From Prostheceraeus crozeri (lineage: Eukaryota; Platyhelminthes; Polycladida; Euryleptidae), in contig CAJQUW010001113.1 in NCBI GenBank assembly GCA_907163375.1, positions 409,501 through 473,500 on the forward strand: a stretch of 64,000 bases of DNA. The letters are read 5' to 3'. Positions within the stretch are counted from its first letter, which is position 1. Every line of letters begins with the position of its first letter. The notes under the pieces were generated by a model. That model did no database searches and was not told where the DNA came from. It saw only the letters and a list, made by a program, of their open reading frames with translations. This document shows positions 36,059 through 49,218 of the stretch, piece after piece. A program made the position numbers and the translations under genes.

Positions 36059-37547
36059 GTAGTTAAAGGCATTTCGAACCAATAGTAATTATTGATGTAA
36101 TTCAATGTCCATGAAGAAAAGAAGCGAAGATATTCAGAATCATCTATCTCTGCTGTAAACTTGAATCACATTACTACAAAGGATCTCAGAGGAAGAAACT
36201 TTGACAACAAAAGATAAATCACTTTCTTATCGCCTTCAGTTGCCCCTTTTCACCGCTATTTATTCAAACAGACACAAATAACAAAATGATTTGTGAAATT
36301 ATCTATTGTGTGGATACATAAGAAAACCTGTTTCTTTCTTTCCTTTTATGACACCGAACTGCTAGATAATGGCATTTTTGTCATCAAATTGATTCAATGC
36401 TTCTTAAACGATGAATAAAATTCTTTCACTCAACAATTTGATGACAGATGGAAATGCCTCCAGATGAAGACGTAATAGATAATCAGGAAATAATTTATTT
36501 CAAAATTCGATTATGCAAAAGTTTTTCTGATTTTTCAGCTGTCCAAAGATCTTGGTGGGACATGTTGTTGACAATGGTTTATGGGAATGCGTTGCGGACT
36601 GAAGAATATTCTTTTGATCCTCCTGCGAATTGCATCATTCTTAAGCGCTCATTTTGATCAGTTTGATTCCAACCTTTCTTTTTTAATTGTTTTGGTGTAT
36701 AAGGGTTTGTATAGAAGGCGTATGAAAATCGCCATCATGGTTCATTACCTGTTGTGATTGTTTAATTAAACTCAGTCGCAATGTAAATGTTTGTTGTCAT
36801 CGATGTCGCATATTTTCTAATTATAATAATTTGGAGCCAACTGCTTCTGATCATGAACCGCGGAGCATGCGTGCTTCGAGGAAATCTAGCAGGCATGTAT
36901 TGGAAACAACGTGATAAATGATAAGAGTAATAATTAATAAAGTAATAAATTGATTGCTGATAATAATTTTTGTGTAGATAAAGATTACTTCAGAAGATAA
37001 GATTTGTGAATGAATTATTGTTACAATGAAATTGGAATGATATTTAGATGGAAAATAGAATGTAGATAGAAATACTCAAAATTAAGATTCTGTGTGTTTA
37101 AAATGATTTTGTAAAACGAATGCATTGCATAACTGCATAGGCCTACAACTAGAATATATTTTGATAGTAAACACCCCACTAGGTACCGACTTGGCTACAA
37201 GCGTTATACAACAGCTAGAAAATAAAAAAATTGAGTTTTTCAATTTTTTGAATTGAAATTGTCTTGAAAAGTATTATTGGTCGCCTTTTGTTGGATGGCT
37301 AATCAAGATTTTGAAGGAAAGTTTGAAATTTCTAAGGTGATTGATTATCTGAGTGCATCCGAACCCATGTTTGAGAAAATGCATAACCACCAACATGCAC
37401 AGATTACTCCACACCGTTGATAAGTAAACTATACATGTAAATCAATACTGATTCCAAAAATATCAAATCAAGAATACTGTTCCTAAAAAAGAAGATTCCA
37501 ACTCGACCATTTAAAAAGCGAGAAATGATATTGATGAGAATACTATG
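36059..37547. other. No gene recognised
   Basis: A 69-codon plus frame at 36448-36657 shows no known domain. Otherwise AT-rich spacer. Confidence 0.4.
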
Positions 37548-37728
37548 AAATTAGATTCAATGAAAAGGCGGTAAACTGAAAAAATCCGATTAATTAGGCA
37601 GAAAATCAAAATATTAATGTGCAAATCAAATGACATCAAATTAGATTCAATGAAAAGGCGGTAAACTGAAAAAAATCCGATTAATTAGGCAGAAAATCAA
37701 AATATTAATGTGCAAATCAAATGACATC
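37548..37728. repeat. Tandem duplication, ~90 bp unit, two copies
   Basis: Units begin at 37548 and 37638 (both read AAATTAGATTCAATGAAAAG) and are almost identical, the second having one extra A in an A run. This looks like a recent local duplication in non-coding DNA. Confidence 0.9.
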
Positions 37729-38507
37729 AACAGAGAAATGTCAGAAAATTATTGTTAAAAATCGATTAATGGACAATTTTCGTGGAGAATGGATTCAAAA
37801 TGCAAAATCAAGTCAAGCTGAACTAAATTGCATGCGATTTACAAGAAGCGAATGCAATGTTCAAATGTCGAACTGGAGATTCCCAACTTGCAGTCGAGCA
37901 GGTGGATATCGTATAAATCGAAGAAGATAAAACAGAAATAAATATTTGCAAAATGTGATTGTGACGACATTGAGAATGCATATTTCATGTCATAATGTCC
38001 TCTTCATGCTGAAATTGAAAGAAAGTACATCCCTTCATTCATAGATATCTATGAAGATGATTTGTATTCAAGACTGTAATCGGTACAAGAGAATGAATTG
38101 TAACCAATGCCAAGCTATTTGACAGAAGCAGAGAACGTTATTAATGACGTGACATAACGAGTGAGATTTATTCACATTCGCTGATGAAAATGATCCGCGG
38201 TATCGGAGAAGACGGACTGGTCCCATTTTACAATCCCCCTTACAAACATCCTGCTCCGCCCGACTTCATTTGAAATCCTGGCATCTAAACATTGTATACT
38301 GTTGAGAACATTTGCAACTTAACTCCTGAAACACAGCAAATGCAGCTAGCAGTGAAGCTCATCATTCCTCTCATTTTCATCTAAATGTCATTTCCAAAGT
38401 AGTAGTATGATTCACCAGCATACTTGAGAAGGAAAGTAAAATAGTACTTCAAAACTGAATTGGTTTACCAGTCGAAAGAAAACTGAAGAAATCGATCCAA
38501 ATTCCGA
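37729..38507. other. No gene recognised
   Basis: AT-rich, with a 69-codon plus frame beginning near 37721 that has no recognisable domain. Confidence 0.45.
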
Positions 38508-38925
38508 TAGATTGTCATTCTCTTTAGATGATCAATGTACTGCGACCATAGAAATTGACAACAATAAAACCTCAGAACTTCAGATAAACAGTTTATTTCT
38601 ATGACTGCGACAGCCCTTTTTTGTCAATCTACACTGTGACGTAGTCGTATGACATGCTGATATGCTGTCTCGCTACAATATGAATGCTAGTAGTATCCTG
38701 TCAATAATAACAGGACAATAAGCTGTCGATGTCGCTAAGAGATTACTTCTGCCTTCACTTGCATTCCTTTTGAACCGTCAGTGTGGCCTAGTGAAGAAGG
38801 TGCGAGCTCGTCTCCACCGCGGACTTCGGTTCGATTCCTAGGTCGGGCGAGTGCCGTCGGGGAATCAAGGGTGTTGGTGTCTTGTGTTGATTTAATAGCT
38901 GTCATTCTCTTTAGATATTCAAAAT
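38508..38925 (+). repeat. tRNA-headed SINE (family B), most complete copy
   Basis: In order: the last part of a body module (GTCATTCTCTTTAGAT, about 38513-38528), a linker (GTACTGCGAC) interrupted by a 57 bp MITE, a ~120 bp module (38612-38745), a tRNA-like head with A box TGGCCTAGTGAAGAAGG (38784-38800) and B box GGTTCGATTCC (38828-38838), and a complete body module ending CATTCTCTTTAGATATTC (about 38921). The distance from the first T of the A box to the B box is 44 nt, as in tRNA. A partial body in front and a full body behind suggest a dimeric or tandem origin. Confidence 0.8.
38547..38603. mobile_element. 57 bp hAT-like micro-MITE inside the SINE
   Basis: It begins CATAGAAATTGACAACAA and ends CAGTTTATTTCTATG, exactly like the ends of the 255 bp element at 12243 but with the middle missing. 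It is flanked by a perfect 8 bp duplication ACTGCGAC (38539-38546, 38604-38611). The duplicated site is the SINE linker, so the insertion came after the SINE. Confidence 0.88.
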
Positions 38926-41014
38926 CATTCATATAAAACAACTTACAATATAACGCATTACGGCAAGAAGTTCGACTACGTCAAGTTTCTACATTTTGAT
39001 ACTTCTGATAAATCTAGCAGCATAGACAGATCGGTGTCCGACCAAGCAGAGGTGTACATCATTCTGTGACTATGTTGTGACGTTCTGGCTGCAGGACTAA
39101 TTTAGATCAATGCTGTACTTTCGATAAAAGGTCTTTAAGGATGAAAAAATAAACTTCTTAGATTGACCATATATTCTACTGTTTGTGATGACTATTTATA
39201 TTCATCCTGTCGGTGAACAAGACGTGGGGAGTCCGGGACTCACAGAAGAAGTGGGGAGTCACGCATTTCCACGACACTCTATTGATTTCAATAATCATGT
39301 TTTGGTTCCTTATCATATCAGTGTCGCATTTCTATGGTATTGTCTATGAACTTAATCATTTTCATTATTGATATTCCGATACGTCGTGAAATCCACTCGT
39401 CATTCTCTTAGTTGTGAAATTCGCCTCTCAACGTGTCCTCAACAAGTTGTTGAGACTTTGGTAGGTAAATGCTACTTAAAAACTGCGGTTCTACAAAATC
39501 TTTGTTTCAATTGTTGGATTTTCACCAAAGAATATTGAACTGTTAATCTACTTTCATTATTAAAGCTTTGTTTTAAAGGCATAAAACTGAGTCCGAAACT
39601 ATAATTGACTTTGGGGTCGTGCTGTGCGATAACAAAGCTTGTTTGTTCTTGTGGACAAAACATCATTAACCCAATGAAAGGAATATGGAAATTCAGTGTT
39701 CTATCAAAACATCGTGTTAAATTGGCGGCTGAACAGCAGGTGATCATTACTATCTTGTCTTAGTTAATTTCTGCCTCTCAGATTGCTGTACGATCCATGA
39801 AGAACGTGAACACCGCCTGATTAATGAGATTTGAAGTGATAATTGACATGTAATGAGAAGCACAAAATTTTTTATCAGTTTTGATATGCAATTATCATTC
39901 GTCGTTATAAATATACATTAATTAATCATTATAATACATAATCACTTTTGGCATAAGTGTAGGCTGCGTGATGCAAGCAGAATTTCGGTTGAAACTAATT
40001 GTTAGTAAAGGATATAGCTGTAGGACACACATTGAATGATATGCAGGCAAGTCTACAAAAGCTTTCTAAGGTTGATGATGCTTATTCTATATATTGCTCG
40101 AAACCGCTGTATTTGGTCAGTAATTTATCGAATTATTTGTTCATGAATAAATTTGACCCGCTGCTTAATTTGTATAGAGAAGCAAGTGTGAAGGACCGAT
40201 TCATATAATTGAAGACAAGGTGACAGTTAGAATCATTATAATTGTTAGAATATAATAATCAAAATATTAATTTAATAAAATAGTGATAAAAATAAAATAA
40301 ATAAAAAAATAATCAAATTTTATAAATAATAGTTTTTAAAAAAATTGTTCAATTTTTTTATGTTTACGGTGTCTGATAGCCAAGCATATGCATCGCAGCA
40401 TGAAAAAGCGATAGTAATGCTCTATCAAGATAGTGCCTGGAAGTGAAAGTCGGCATCAGTACAAGATATTCCATTAGTCAAAATTTAAATGAAAATTCGA
40501 AAAGAAAAAGGATTTTCGAATTTTCTTTCATATAGTGCAGAGTATGCTCAGAGACTTTGCAACAATTGCAATCACGGGTTCAACATGGCAAATACTTCAG
40601 CTCACATCTCTGGTTTTTTAGTGGGACGGCTTCGCTCTTTGTTTAGCCCTATCAACATCCGGCTGTGAAGCGCAACGTCACTACGAGGGGACGGTCTGTC
40701 TTCCCTTATATTTCTCAAGTATTTCTCTGAATTAAATGCCATTTACAGAATTTTTCGTTATCGTGTAGACCTTCCGAGATGGTGGTATTCATTTGCTCTG
40801 AATAACTCATTATCGTGCTCAAAATTATTAACGAAATGATAAATGTGATAATAATTGTTATAATTTATATTTAATATTGTTCTAATGCTGTCAGCTCAGA
40901 AAAAGGTATTGTGTCAGCAGATTAAGGATCAATTAGGTTCTATATATTATTTGTGTAGCTCATTATTGCTCTGCAAATATTTTCCTTCATAGTGGTTATT
41001 ATTTGACTTCATTC
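38926..41014. other. No gene recognised; degenerate foldback fragment
   Basis: Around 39025-39105 there are blocks (GTGTACATCATTCTGTGA and GTTCTGGCTGCAGGACTA) that resemble the ends of the 35335-type foldback, suggesting a decayed copy. 40250-40350 is extremely AT-rich. Nothing coding recognised. Confidence 0.4.
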
Positions 41015-41683
41015 CAACGTTGGGTAAAATCTTGGGTAGGGTGTCTAGAGACCCAAGATCAAAATACCCGATCGTAAAATCAGACGCCAAGATTGTGATA
41101 TTATTGTTATAGATACTATCCCCTTCGACTGTTGCTTTCGCATAATATAAAGTGATCAACATAATTGTTAATATGTATTTTTAGTCGTGCATTTTTTTAA
41201 TTGAATATCGTATTTTTGGGAGAATTCATTCTATAAATGTTTTATGATCACTAGTGTATGTTAACTTACATACGCTACAGAAGTATTTCTAAAAACTCAG
41301 AGTGTACATCTATAGGTATGCTGATCAAGTAGTTTCTGATAAATGTGCTTAAGTTTATGTAAGCTTCATATTCAAAATTAATTTAATTATTACAATGCGG
41401 TTTTTTAACATTGCTGCACGATAATTTTTGCTATTTCTTTTGAACAATGATGTCTGATCTATAACTGAAATAAATAAAGCAGAGCAAATTTCTATGTACA
41501 ATATTGCATTCATCATATTTAATTGTGGTTTAATTCCAACACGAAATTCTCAGTATAATATCAAAGCTTATTAAACAAAATTATAAAATCGGTTTGTTTG
41601 TATTACTCAAGATCTTGGTGTCCCATCTCATCAAGATGTGATATTTGGGATACCTACCCAATATTACCTAAGACCCAACATTG
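41015..41683. mobile_element. DNA transposon-like MITE with CAAYGTTGGGT ends
   Basis: Begins CAACGTTGGGTAAAATCTT and ends AAGACCCAACATTG, an imperfect inverted repeat that continues into TTGGGTAGG / CCTACCCAA. Flanked by TTCATTC on both sides (41008-41014, 41684-41690), a 7 bp and perhaps originally 8 bp duplication. A hAT affiliation is likely from duplication length, not proven. The minus frame at 40947-41162 overlaps the left end and is not a gene. Confidence 0.7.
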
Positions 41684-44184
41684 TTCATTCATTAATCCAT
41701 ATAAGCCACTTTATCGATAGAGCATCAAATGCCCAACTTAAAAATGATGCGCGACGCAATAAATCCTTACAAAATTTTAGAACTGCTGTATATTTGTTTC
41801 CTTAATAAATATCTTCTCGCTTGATGACTGAATATTATTTCGGACATTTTCTTTCGTCCAAGTCTTCTTGTGAATTGGAAGGATCGTTGAGGGACACCTT
41901 ATACAGCCATAAACTGTCCTGTTGTAGAATCACAGTCAAACGATAGAGGACAAGCGTGACTGCTGGTTCATCGCTGCTCAGGAGGCGGTCAGCAATCCTC
42001 TCAGACATCCATTTTCATGTTCACATGATGCGCTCCTTCGACTCAGCATTAAAAAGGGTCCTACGGAAACTTGTAAGATGTGTGGATACAAGCTTGAAGT
42101 TGTGGTCCGAGGGAGCCTAATGCGTAGTTTCTCCAATATTTTAACAATCTTAGACTAACTCAAGGATATGCAGCGAGCATTTTCCAGACTGATGCTTCAG
42201 TTATATTTTTGGTAGAAAATTGGAATCTTATCCCGTTTGCAAGTGAAGCTGAAATCCTACGACAAGGGCATTCCAGGAAAGCGATAGTATCTTCACAAAA
42301 AGTTGTGTAGTCTTTTCTCGCTAATGCAGCAGATGTAAAAAGTTGTCTTACGCTATTCTGGTGACCTTCGCTACGCCAAGCTTGTGAATAATAACTGTAG
42401 AGAATCAACCTTTAATGAACCAACAGGAATATGGTCTCGATATGAATTTCCAAAGAAACTAGTGAAAATCTGATTAACTCTTTCAATATTCCATTGCGAA
42501 TATTTCTGCTATCTCAATGCTTGCAGTCATGAATTACATGGATGCAATACAGGAGATGGCCGACTTTCGAAAGCCTTCAGAAAAAGGAGGTGGGACTGGC
42601 TAGTTTGCGAAGCAACCATTGGGGATTCATCATCTTTGACAGATTTCTCAAAAATCCTGAAACCTCTTCTGACCACCCGATGCGCCACGGTAAGACAAGC
42701 TGAAGGCGCAAGATCTTCAAATTCGAAGATATTCAATCCAATGAACTTACGCAACCGGATCGACGGGCCGCAAACGAGCCAATCCATAGCTAAAAATGAG
42801 GGGGAAGCGAAACATTCCATTCTCTGAATTATAGTGATTTTATTTCAAACTTTTGAATCGTAATAAAATGCCTATATTTCGTTATTAGCTTTTATTATAC
42901 GCAATGTATTTTCACGGTTCCAGTAACTCATCTCATTCCAACATTGAGTTTTAGGCATATCTTTGTCCAAGCAATTACTCATGAACTGCAAAGTTGTCCA
43001 GATAATGAGTTAATCACATCCTTTTTCATAGTAGTATCAACTTTTCAACACGCGCACTTCGAAATGTCTTTAATCAAAGTGCTATACTGGCTCAAGCCAT
43101 GGACTTTTAAATAGTAATTAGATAATAATTTAATGAGGGCTAATTCAAAGTCGACACTTTATAAGGACTTGAAGGACTATATTGATAATCATGGCCTAAA
43201 CAGCTACAACATCCAATAGTCTAGACTTCAAAATATGCTCATTCTTCGACATTATTTTTTGAGTCATTTTATCTGCCACATTTACAGGTCATTGGAATAT
43301 CATCGTGTTAAGAAAACTGAGTTTAACTTTGAACAAGAAAGTCTCTTTCTTTGTGGAATGAAAATTACAAATTTCTCCATTTGTTTTCCAAGAGAATTTG
43401 CTTTGATAACTATTGTCTCCTGTTTGTTTTAGACTTGTAACAACGACATTGATGAGGAATTTTAACTGTTTTATGTTGGATTGATAACTAACAATAAATA
43501 TCTGTAGCTATCCTAAAAGATAATCTGTGCTTAGGAATTCTTTCATTTTCGGAAACCTGTTGCTGCAATGAATTTATAAAAGTTGTGTACAATTTGAAAT
43601 GAATCTTTTCAATATGGATTAGTCTTTCATCTGTTTCCCTTCATACGCACAGTATTCTTTAAAGAGTTCAACTAATTTTCTCACATTCTGAAGAGGCCCG
43701 AATCTTCCAAGATATTGAATTAAAGCATTCAGTTGAGTTCGTCCTCTTCAATAAACATGTTCGAGGCCATGCATGCCTAACAAGAGCAGGTTGACTACAA
43801 TAATTGGATTAACACCTTCAGAAGATAAAAGGTACACTCTGAAATTGTCTTTTATCTTTTGTAGTAATAAATAATGTGTTTTTTACCTACTTGATGGAAA
43901 TGCTTGATATAAAGATAATTTCAAGTATTCGGCGGCGCCGTGAGTTATTTGTATTCCAATTGTGCGGAGCTGATAACGAAGTGTGATGAATTTTATCATC
44001 CACACATTTTATTGATGCAATTATTTGCTGTTTAAGAACAGATTACTGATACCTGGTTTTATCTGTGGTTCAGACATCTGAAACACAATTGCTTTGTGAG
44101 GGTCGTATAAGTCTCCTTATAAATTATCATTTCAAAGTTACCGGTGAAGAGGTTTTTGTGTTATAGACACCAAGATAATAACCA
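41684..44184. other. No gene recognised
   Basis: Two overlapping frames on opposite strands near 42527-42827 are open, but neither has a known domain. The rest is AT-rich. Confidence 0.4.
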
Positions 44185-44616
44185 CACTGTAAACCGTAGA
44201 CTGACAATTATTCTACAAAATTACTGACAAAATCAACCGACGATTGTCACCTCCAATATCCTGCGATATCCGACGAATTTGTAGGTTCTCCACCGACATC
44301 AAAACAGATGCTTTGTATGCAAATTAGCTAAACAAAAACTGTTGAATATTGATTCATTTTTTCGATTAGTGATTGCTTGACTTTTGGGCAATTTGTATTA
44401 TTGTGTGGCAAAACCAAGATTTATTTTGACATAATTTCATTAATTACCTACATTTTTGATAAAATTTAAGCTATAATTCATTGCTATTCATTTTGTCGCT
44501 TTTTGTCAGATATTGTAGGTGTTCAGTGGCAATCATCCTACAAGAACTAAAAATGACCGACAAAATAGATTTAGTAGGACAAATGTCTGTCAATTGTCAG
44601 TCAACGGTTTACAATG
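44185..44616. mobile_element. Inverted-repeat element with CAYTGTAAACCG ends
   Basis: Left end CACTGTAAACCGTAGACTG and right end CAGTCAACGGTTTACAATG are an imperfect inverted repeat of about 25 bp. ACTGACAAAAT- and GACAAAATAG-type blocks recur inside. I could not find a convincing target duplication, so the superfamily is unassigned. Confidence 0.6.
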
Positions 44617-47600
44617 CATAGTGTACTTCTGAGGCTCTTGAGAGGCTGATTCAAGAAGTGTTTAATTATGCTTATATTGAATTCGCCAAAGATTGAATGA
44701 TTTCATTAATTGTATGATAATTTTATTATTAAATTGTTCAATTACCAACAATTGATTTCAATAGCAATAGTAGTAATCACGAATTTATTATAATGGCGAA
44801 ATGTGAGCTATTATATTGCTAAATTAATCAATAAGTATCTGCAATGTTAATCACGATTAGTGGAACCGCTGTTTGTTTTCTTTACAGGTAGCAATCTTCG
44901 TGCATGATATTGCTTCCTATTTTGCGAAGTGTTGAGTCTCAACATAACTGGCGAATGAGGCTAAAATGTTTATTGTCAATTATAAATGTAAATCAATTCA
45001 TTGAATATCAACATCAGAAGCTATGTATTTAATATCATGTCAAGCTTCAATCATGAATTATACTAATGAAGCCGAAATGTAAATAATATCATACTATATC
45101 GGGTATTTAGTACAGTATTCAGTTATTTTAGGGGTCTGTAGAGATCGAATATACACGTTAGTACAAACTTTATTGAAGCGATATTCTTTAGCAGCTTCAG
45201 AGAGAGAGAGAGAGAGAGGGTTGAAAAATAGATCGCTATCGGGTCTATCACAGGTTTTACAGTATATCATGTCATCCGGAAGAGGCAAACATTTCCTGTA
45301 AAGAAGTCCAGTCAAATGAGGAAATGTGATGTTTATATGTGTAGGACTTCCTATGCCGATTTTGTTTGAACACATCGATTATGTAAGGTTGGGATGCAGT
45401 GGAAACCATCTTGCCATGATATTGAAAGGCTAAAATGAACATGAAGATATGAATATCAAAATTTCATAATAGCAATTATTATTTACGAGGGTGCAAACAC
45501 GCTTTCCAGAGGTGGAACCGGTCGCCGGTTGACCGGTCAATTTTACTTTGTTGAATTTGTATCTGAAGTGGATTTTTATGTTTAACTTGAGCTCCCTTTA
45601 CATGTCATTACTTATTAAATGTCAGTAGGATATGTAAATCACAGATCTAGAAAGGAACAGATGGACTACTCTCCGTTTAGCGTGAAGCCTCTTTTCCCTG
45701 CTCCGCGCGCGCCCATTCCCCGAATGACGACAAGAAACTGATATTGGCATTCACGTGTCTGTGAGAAACTAATGACGCACATTTATTTTGACGTCAATGT
45801 TAATTAACAACGAAACATGAGACAAATGTTAATCAAAATTGATTTACCTCGAAAGAGAGCGAACGTCATTGCTTGCTGACTTGACAAAATATGCTAGATC
45901 TACTATTAAAATACGAATATTTGTGCATGTACGAAAAATCATTAATATATCTTGGTTTTTAAAAAATTGCCCAGAGGGACTGCTGGGGACCGAGCCCAGA
46001 ATATTAGTTAGCTGCAATTATAGAATATTTGTATAAGCATGAGTGAGAATATATTTTATTATTGAGAAAGAATATCCCGCCAAAATGCAGCCTACTGTAT
46101 CATTAAGATGATTGTATTATTTTGCATGAATAAAATACTGTATTTTTATTCAATTATACAATGCTATACAATGGGGTAAATCAGAAATCATAGTAATATG
46201 ATGTGTAGGTACAGTGCGTCCCAGAAATTGCTGGATTTAAAACATAGTTTATATTAACGATATGATGTTCAAATTACCTGAATTTAAACAAAAACGGTGC
46301 AGAACGATGTGCCATTAAATGTAGAACATTCGGTCAGTTTCTTAAACGAAAATGCTTCTCCATGACCACCGTCATTCTGAGTGATCGATTCCAAGTCCGA
46401 CAGAAACAGAAAATAGCCTAGAGCGTAAAGATTCGTCATTTCACGATAAAATCGTTATTTAATATCAGTAGAATGTATGTTCACATTCATTAATGCACTG
46501 TGCTAATATTATTATTGGGAAGCCTAATTTTTTTGTTGTTCATATCTAGATGGCAAATATCGATGTATTTAGATTTGTTTTCATTTAATGATAATTGTTT
46601 TCAATAATATTCTTGTTTTCTTTTTGCGATGTGCATGTACATGACTTGTGCGCATGTATGATTTCCACCTGACTGTCTAATTCTAACAAAAGTTGAGCTC
46701 AATTTAGACCCTTAGTAAAACATTTCTACAATAGTACGTCAAAGTAAATATTTTTTTCTTAACGCGTTTCTTGATAATCAGTTAGGCCTACCCACTGTAC
46801 ATGTACGTACCTACTTTGTCTATGATTATGAATTACTGCATATGCGTGCACATGTATGCACGTTTTACACATTCTTACGTAAGGCATCCGAGTACGCATC
46901 GGTATTACGAAATGACCGATCGAATCACGTGAGCGGCAGGTCGGATCGGTTTACAAAATTCTCGACCGGTACAATCCATCGACACCGCTGGTTTTCATCC
47001 AACAAACCACTCAGTCTAGCTGCTAACCCGCATCAAAGTTTTATTCGTAACAAGATAGAACTTCTAAAAATTTAGTTGTAAAATTTTGATTTGTGTATTT
47101 TCAATACATCACGATGTGAATCTATCCATCGATGCTGCATCAATAAAAAATGGTAATTGATTGACCCTAGTTGTATACATCCTGATGCACCACAGAGTCT
47201 CAATAACAAGTTAATTTGTTTTCAGAAAACTTTAAATTCTCTGATTGTTGAAGAACTGCACTCTTCGTTCGCAGTTAGACAAGGTTTTCAGCCTTGTTAG
47301 TGAGCGTTTTTTCTCACATAAAACTTAACTTCTGCCCGCTTCCAATGTTTTGTACTCAATATCTGGAATTAGTATGACCTTTATTTAGCAGTCTAATAAT
47401 GCCACAACTCTGATCTCGAACATTGAGGTAATGATATTACCATGTCCATGAACACCTGTATGACGTATATCAATTTTCCAATCATTTGTTTCGTGCTAAT
47501 CGGTTTCAAAATCTGCCTCAAAAGCATTTGGCTTTCTAACAAATTTTCTAACTTGTCACCTCTCCCATTTTCGACAACCGTTCCAAGCTATTCCTCGCCT

Positions 47601-49070
47601 CTAAGTGATTTGGGAATATTTCAAATGACAATAAAGAATCTATTTAAGCTTTTAGCTTCCGAATGTCTTGAAAAACAGGTGTACTTTGCTCGTTTTAAAA
47701 TCAAGCATTGACATAAAACATTGATGTACCAAAAGAAGCGCAAATCAAACGAACGATTGAACTACAAAATCATTATATGCGTCCTTTGTCCTCGAACACA
47801 CCAAGTGTGAAGAAGTGACAGTTTCACGTTTAGATAAATCTATCGTTAATAACATGTGCAATCATTGGTAGATTTTCGAGTTACAGAGACAACTTAACTC
47901 AATTTAATGTGTCACACTTTTTGTACAATGGCAAAGCATTATTTTAATATAATACTGGCAAGATTAACATCTGTTAACCCCTCAAATATTGGAAAGGTAC
48001 ATGAAGCTTCGTCGTATATCCATGCCGTTTGATGTAGAAATCTCTTCCATGAGTTGCAAACACACATAATTATTATTCAAACCTCCTTTCCGACATTGAC
48101 TTTGAATGCAACTCATTTTTATGTCGGATATGATTTTGAACGTGTTGCACACGCACAGTGTTAGCATCCGACGTTTCAATTTGCCGAAGTTGAAGGGATT
48201 TGTGATTCCGACCGCCATTTCTTTATTGAGTGTTATACAATTTGTTTAAAATTTATTTCATTTTAACCCTGATGAGTGGCTCTATTAAAACAAATGCCAT
48301 TGTTTGCAGTCAGATTGGAGAAAAAGTGAGACCGTAATAAGTTCTATCCGGTGAACTATTGAATCTGAGAGGAGGTTTTCAGCTTTCAAACCTTATCAAT
48401 CGTCATTTTCAGGTTGTGTGATGTAGCATTCATAGATTTAATTACTAAAAAGCGTCATTGATTTTGCAAAGGAAGACACCAAAATTATTATGCGAGGGAT
48501 AATGCGAGAGATGAATAAACTTTGGATGGACATTTAGTGCTAATTCAACGCTTCATAAAAACTTTGACAAGACGAACAATGAGCCCAAATTTGTCTACCA
48601 TCACTGAATATTTCCCTCTGTAAAAGCTATTTACCAAAACCCCTCCACTTAGTAAAACCAATTGTTTTGAAAGCTATTCCTCTAAATTACAGCTGATTTA
48701 TCGCAGAATTGAATCGAACTGATTTCCTGCAACATCTCGTTTTGATAGAGAATTTGATTAGACCGAAATGCATGCGATGATCGGAAAGAGAGAATTGAAG
48801 GCAGAAGCGCTGGAATTGATGAAGACAAAATTTAGAATTGCTTTTACATCTGTAGAGAAAGTGATCACAGGGATAAGGTCAGTAGAGGTTTTTATGTCTT
48901 TCGACGGGTATGTGAACGTCAATGGTTCAAATCCGAAGTGAATGACGGACATTTAATAATAGTAAGTGTTGTATTTTTTGAATAGGTAAGAACATACATG
49001 CAGATTCTGTTAAAGGTCACGAATTGTACTGTCCTTCGTTTATAATGAAATACGTGTGAGTACAAGTATT
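44617..49070. other. No gene recognised; short GA run; solitary mariner-like end
   Basis: A (GA)n tract lies at about 45199-45218. At 46210-46227 the sequence TACAGTGCGTCCCAGAAA looks like a mariner-type terminal repeat preceded by TA, but I found no partner. Frames at 45094-45375, 46842-47075 and 47442-47711 have no known domain. Confidence 0.4.
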
Positions 49071-49205
49071 GTTCGAAATAAACGTATACGTATATAAGAT
49101 ATATGCGGATGCATATTCGAAATAAGCGTATAAGTAAACGTTCGAAATACACGTATAAGTAAACGTTCGAAATACACGTATAAGTATTGTTCGAAATAAA
49201 TGTAT
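49071..49205. repeat. Tandem repeat, ~25 bp unit
   Basis: About five units of a TTCGAAATAMRCGTATAAGTA consensus. The three best begin near 49114, 49140 and 49165, followed by a partial unit at 49189. The first units are diverged. Confidence 0.85.
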
Positions 49206-49218
49206 AGCAGATAAAACT

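Noticed and set aside
36448-36657. Acidic 69-codon frame as a possible exon
   Set aside because: No recognised domain and no convincing splice context.
42527-42827. Opposed ~97- and 63-codon frames
   Set aside because: Fully overlapping on opposite strands with no domain or conservation evidence.
46210-46227. A complete mariner element starting at TACAGTGCGTCCCAGAAA
   Set aside because: No matching second end or transposase was found downstream.
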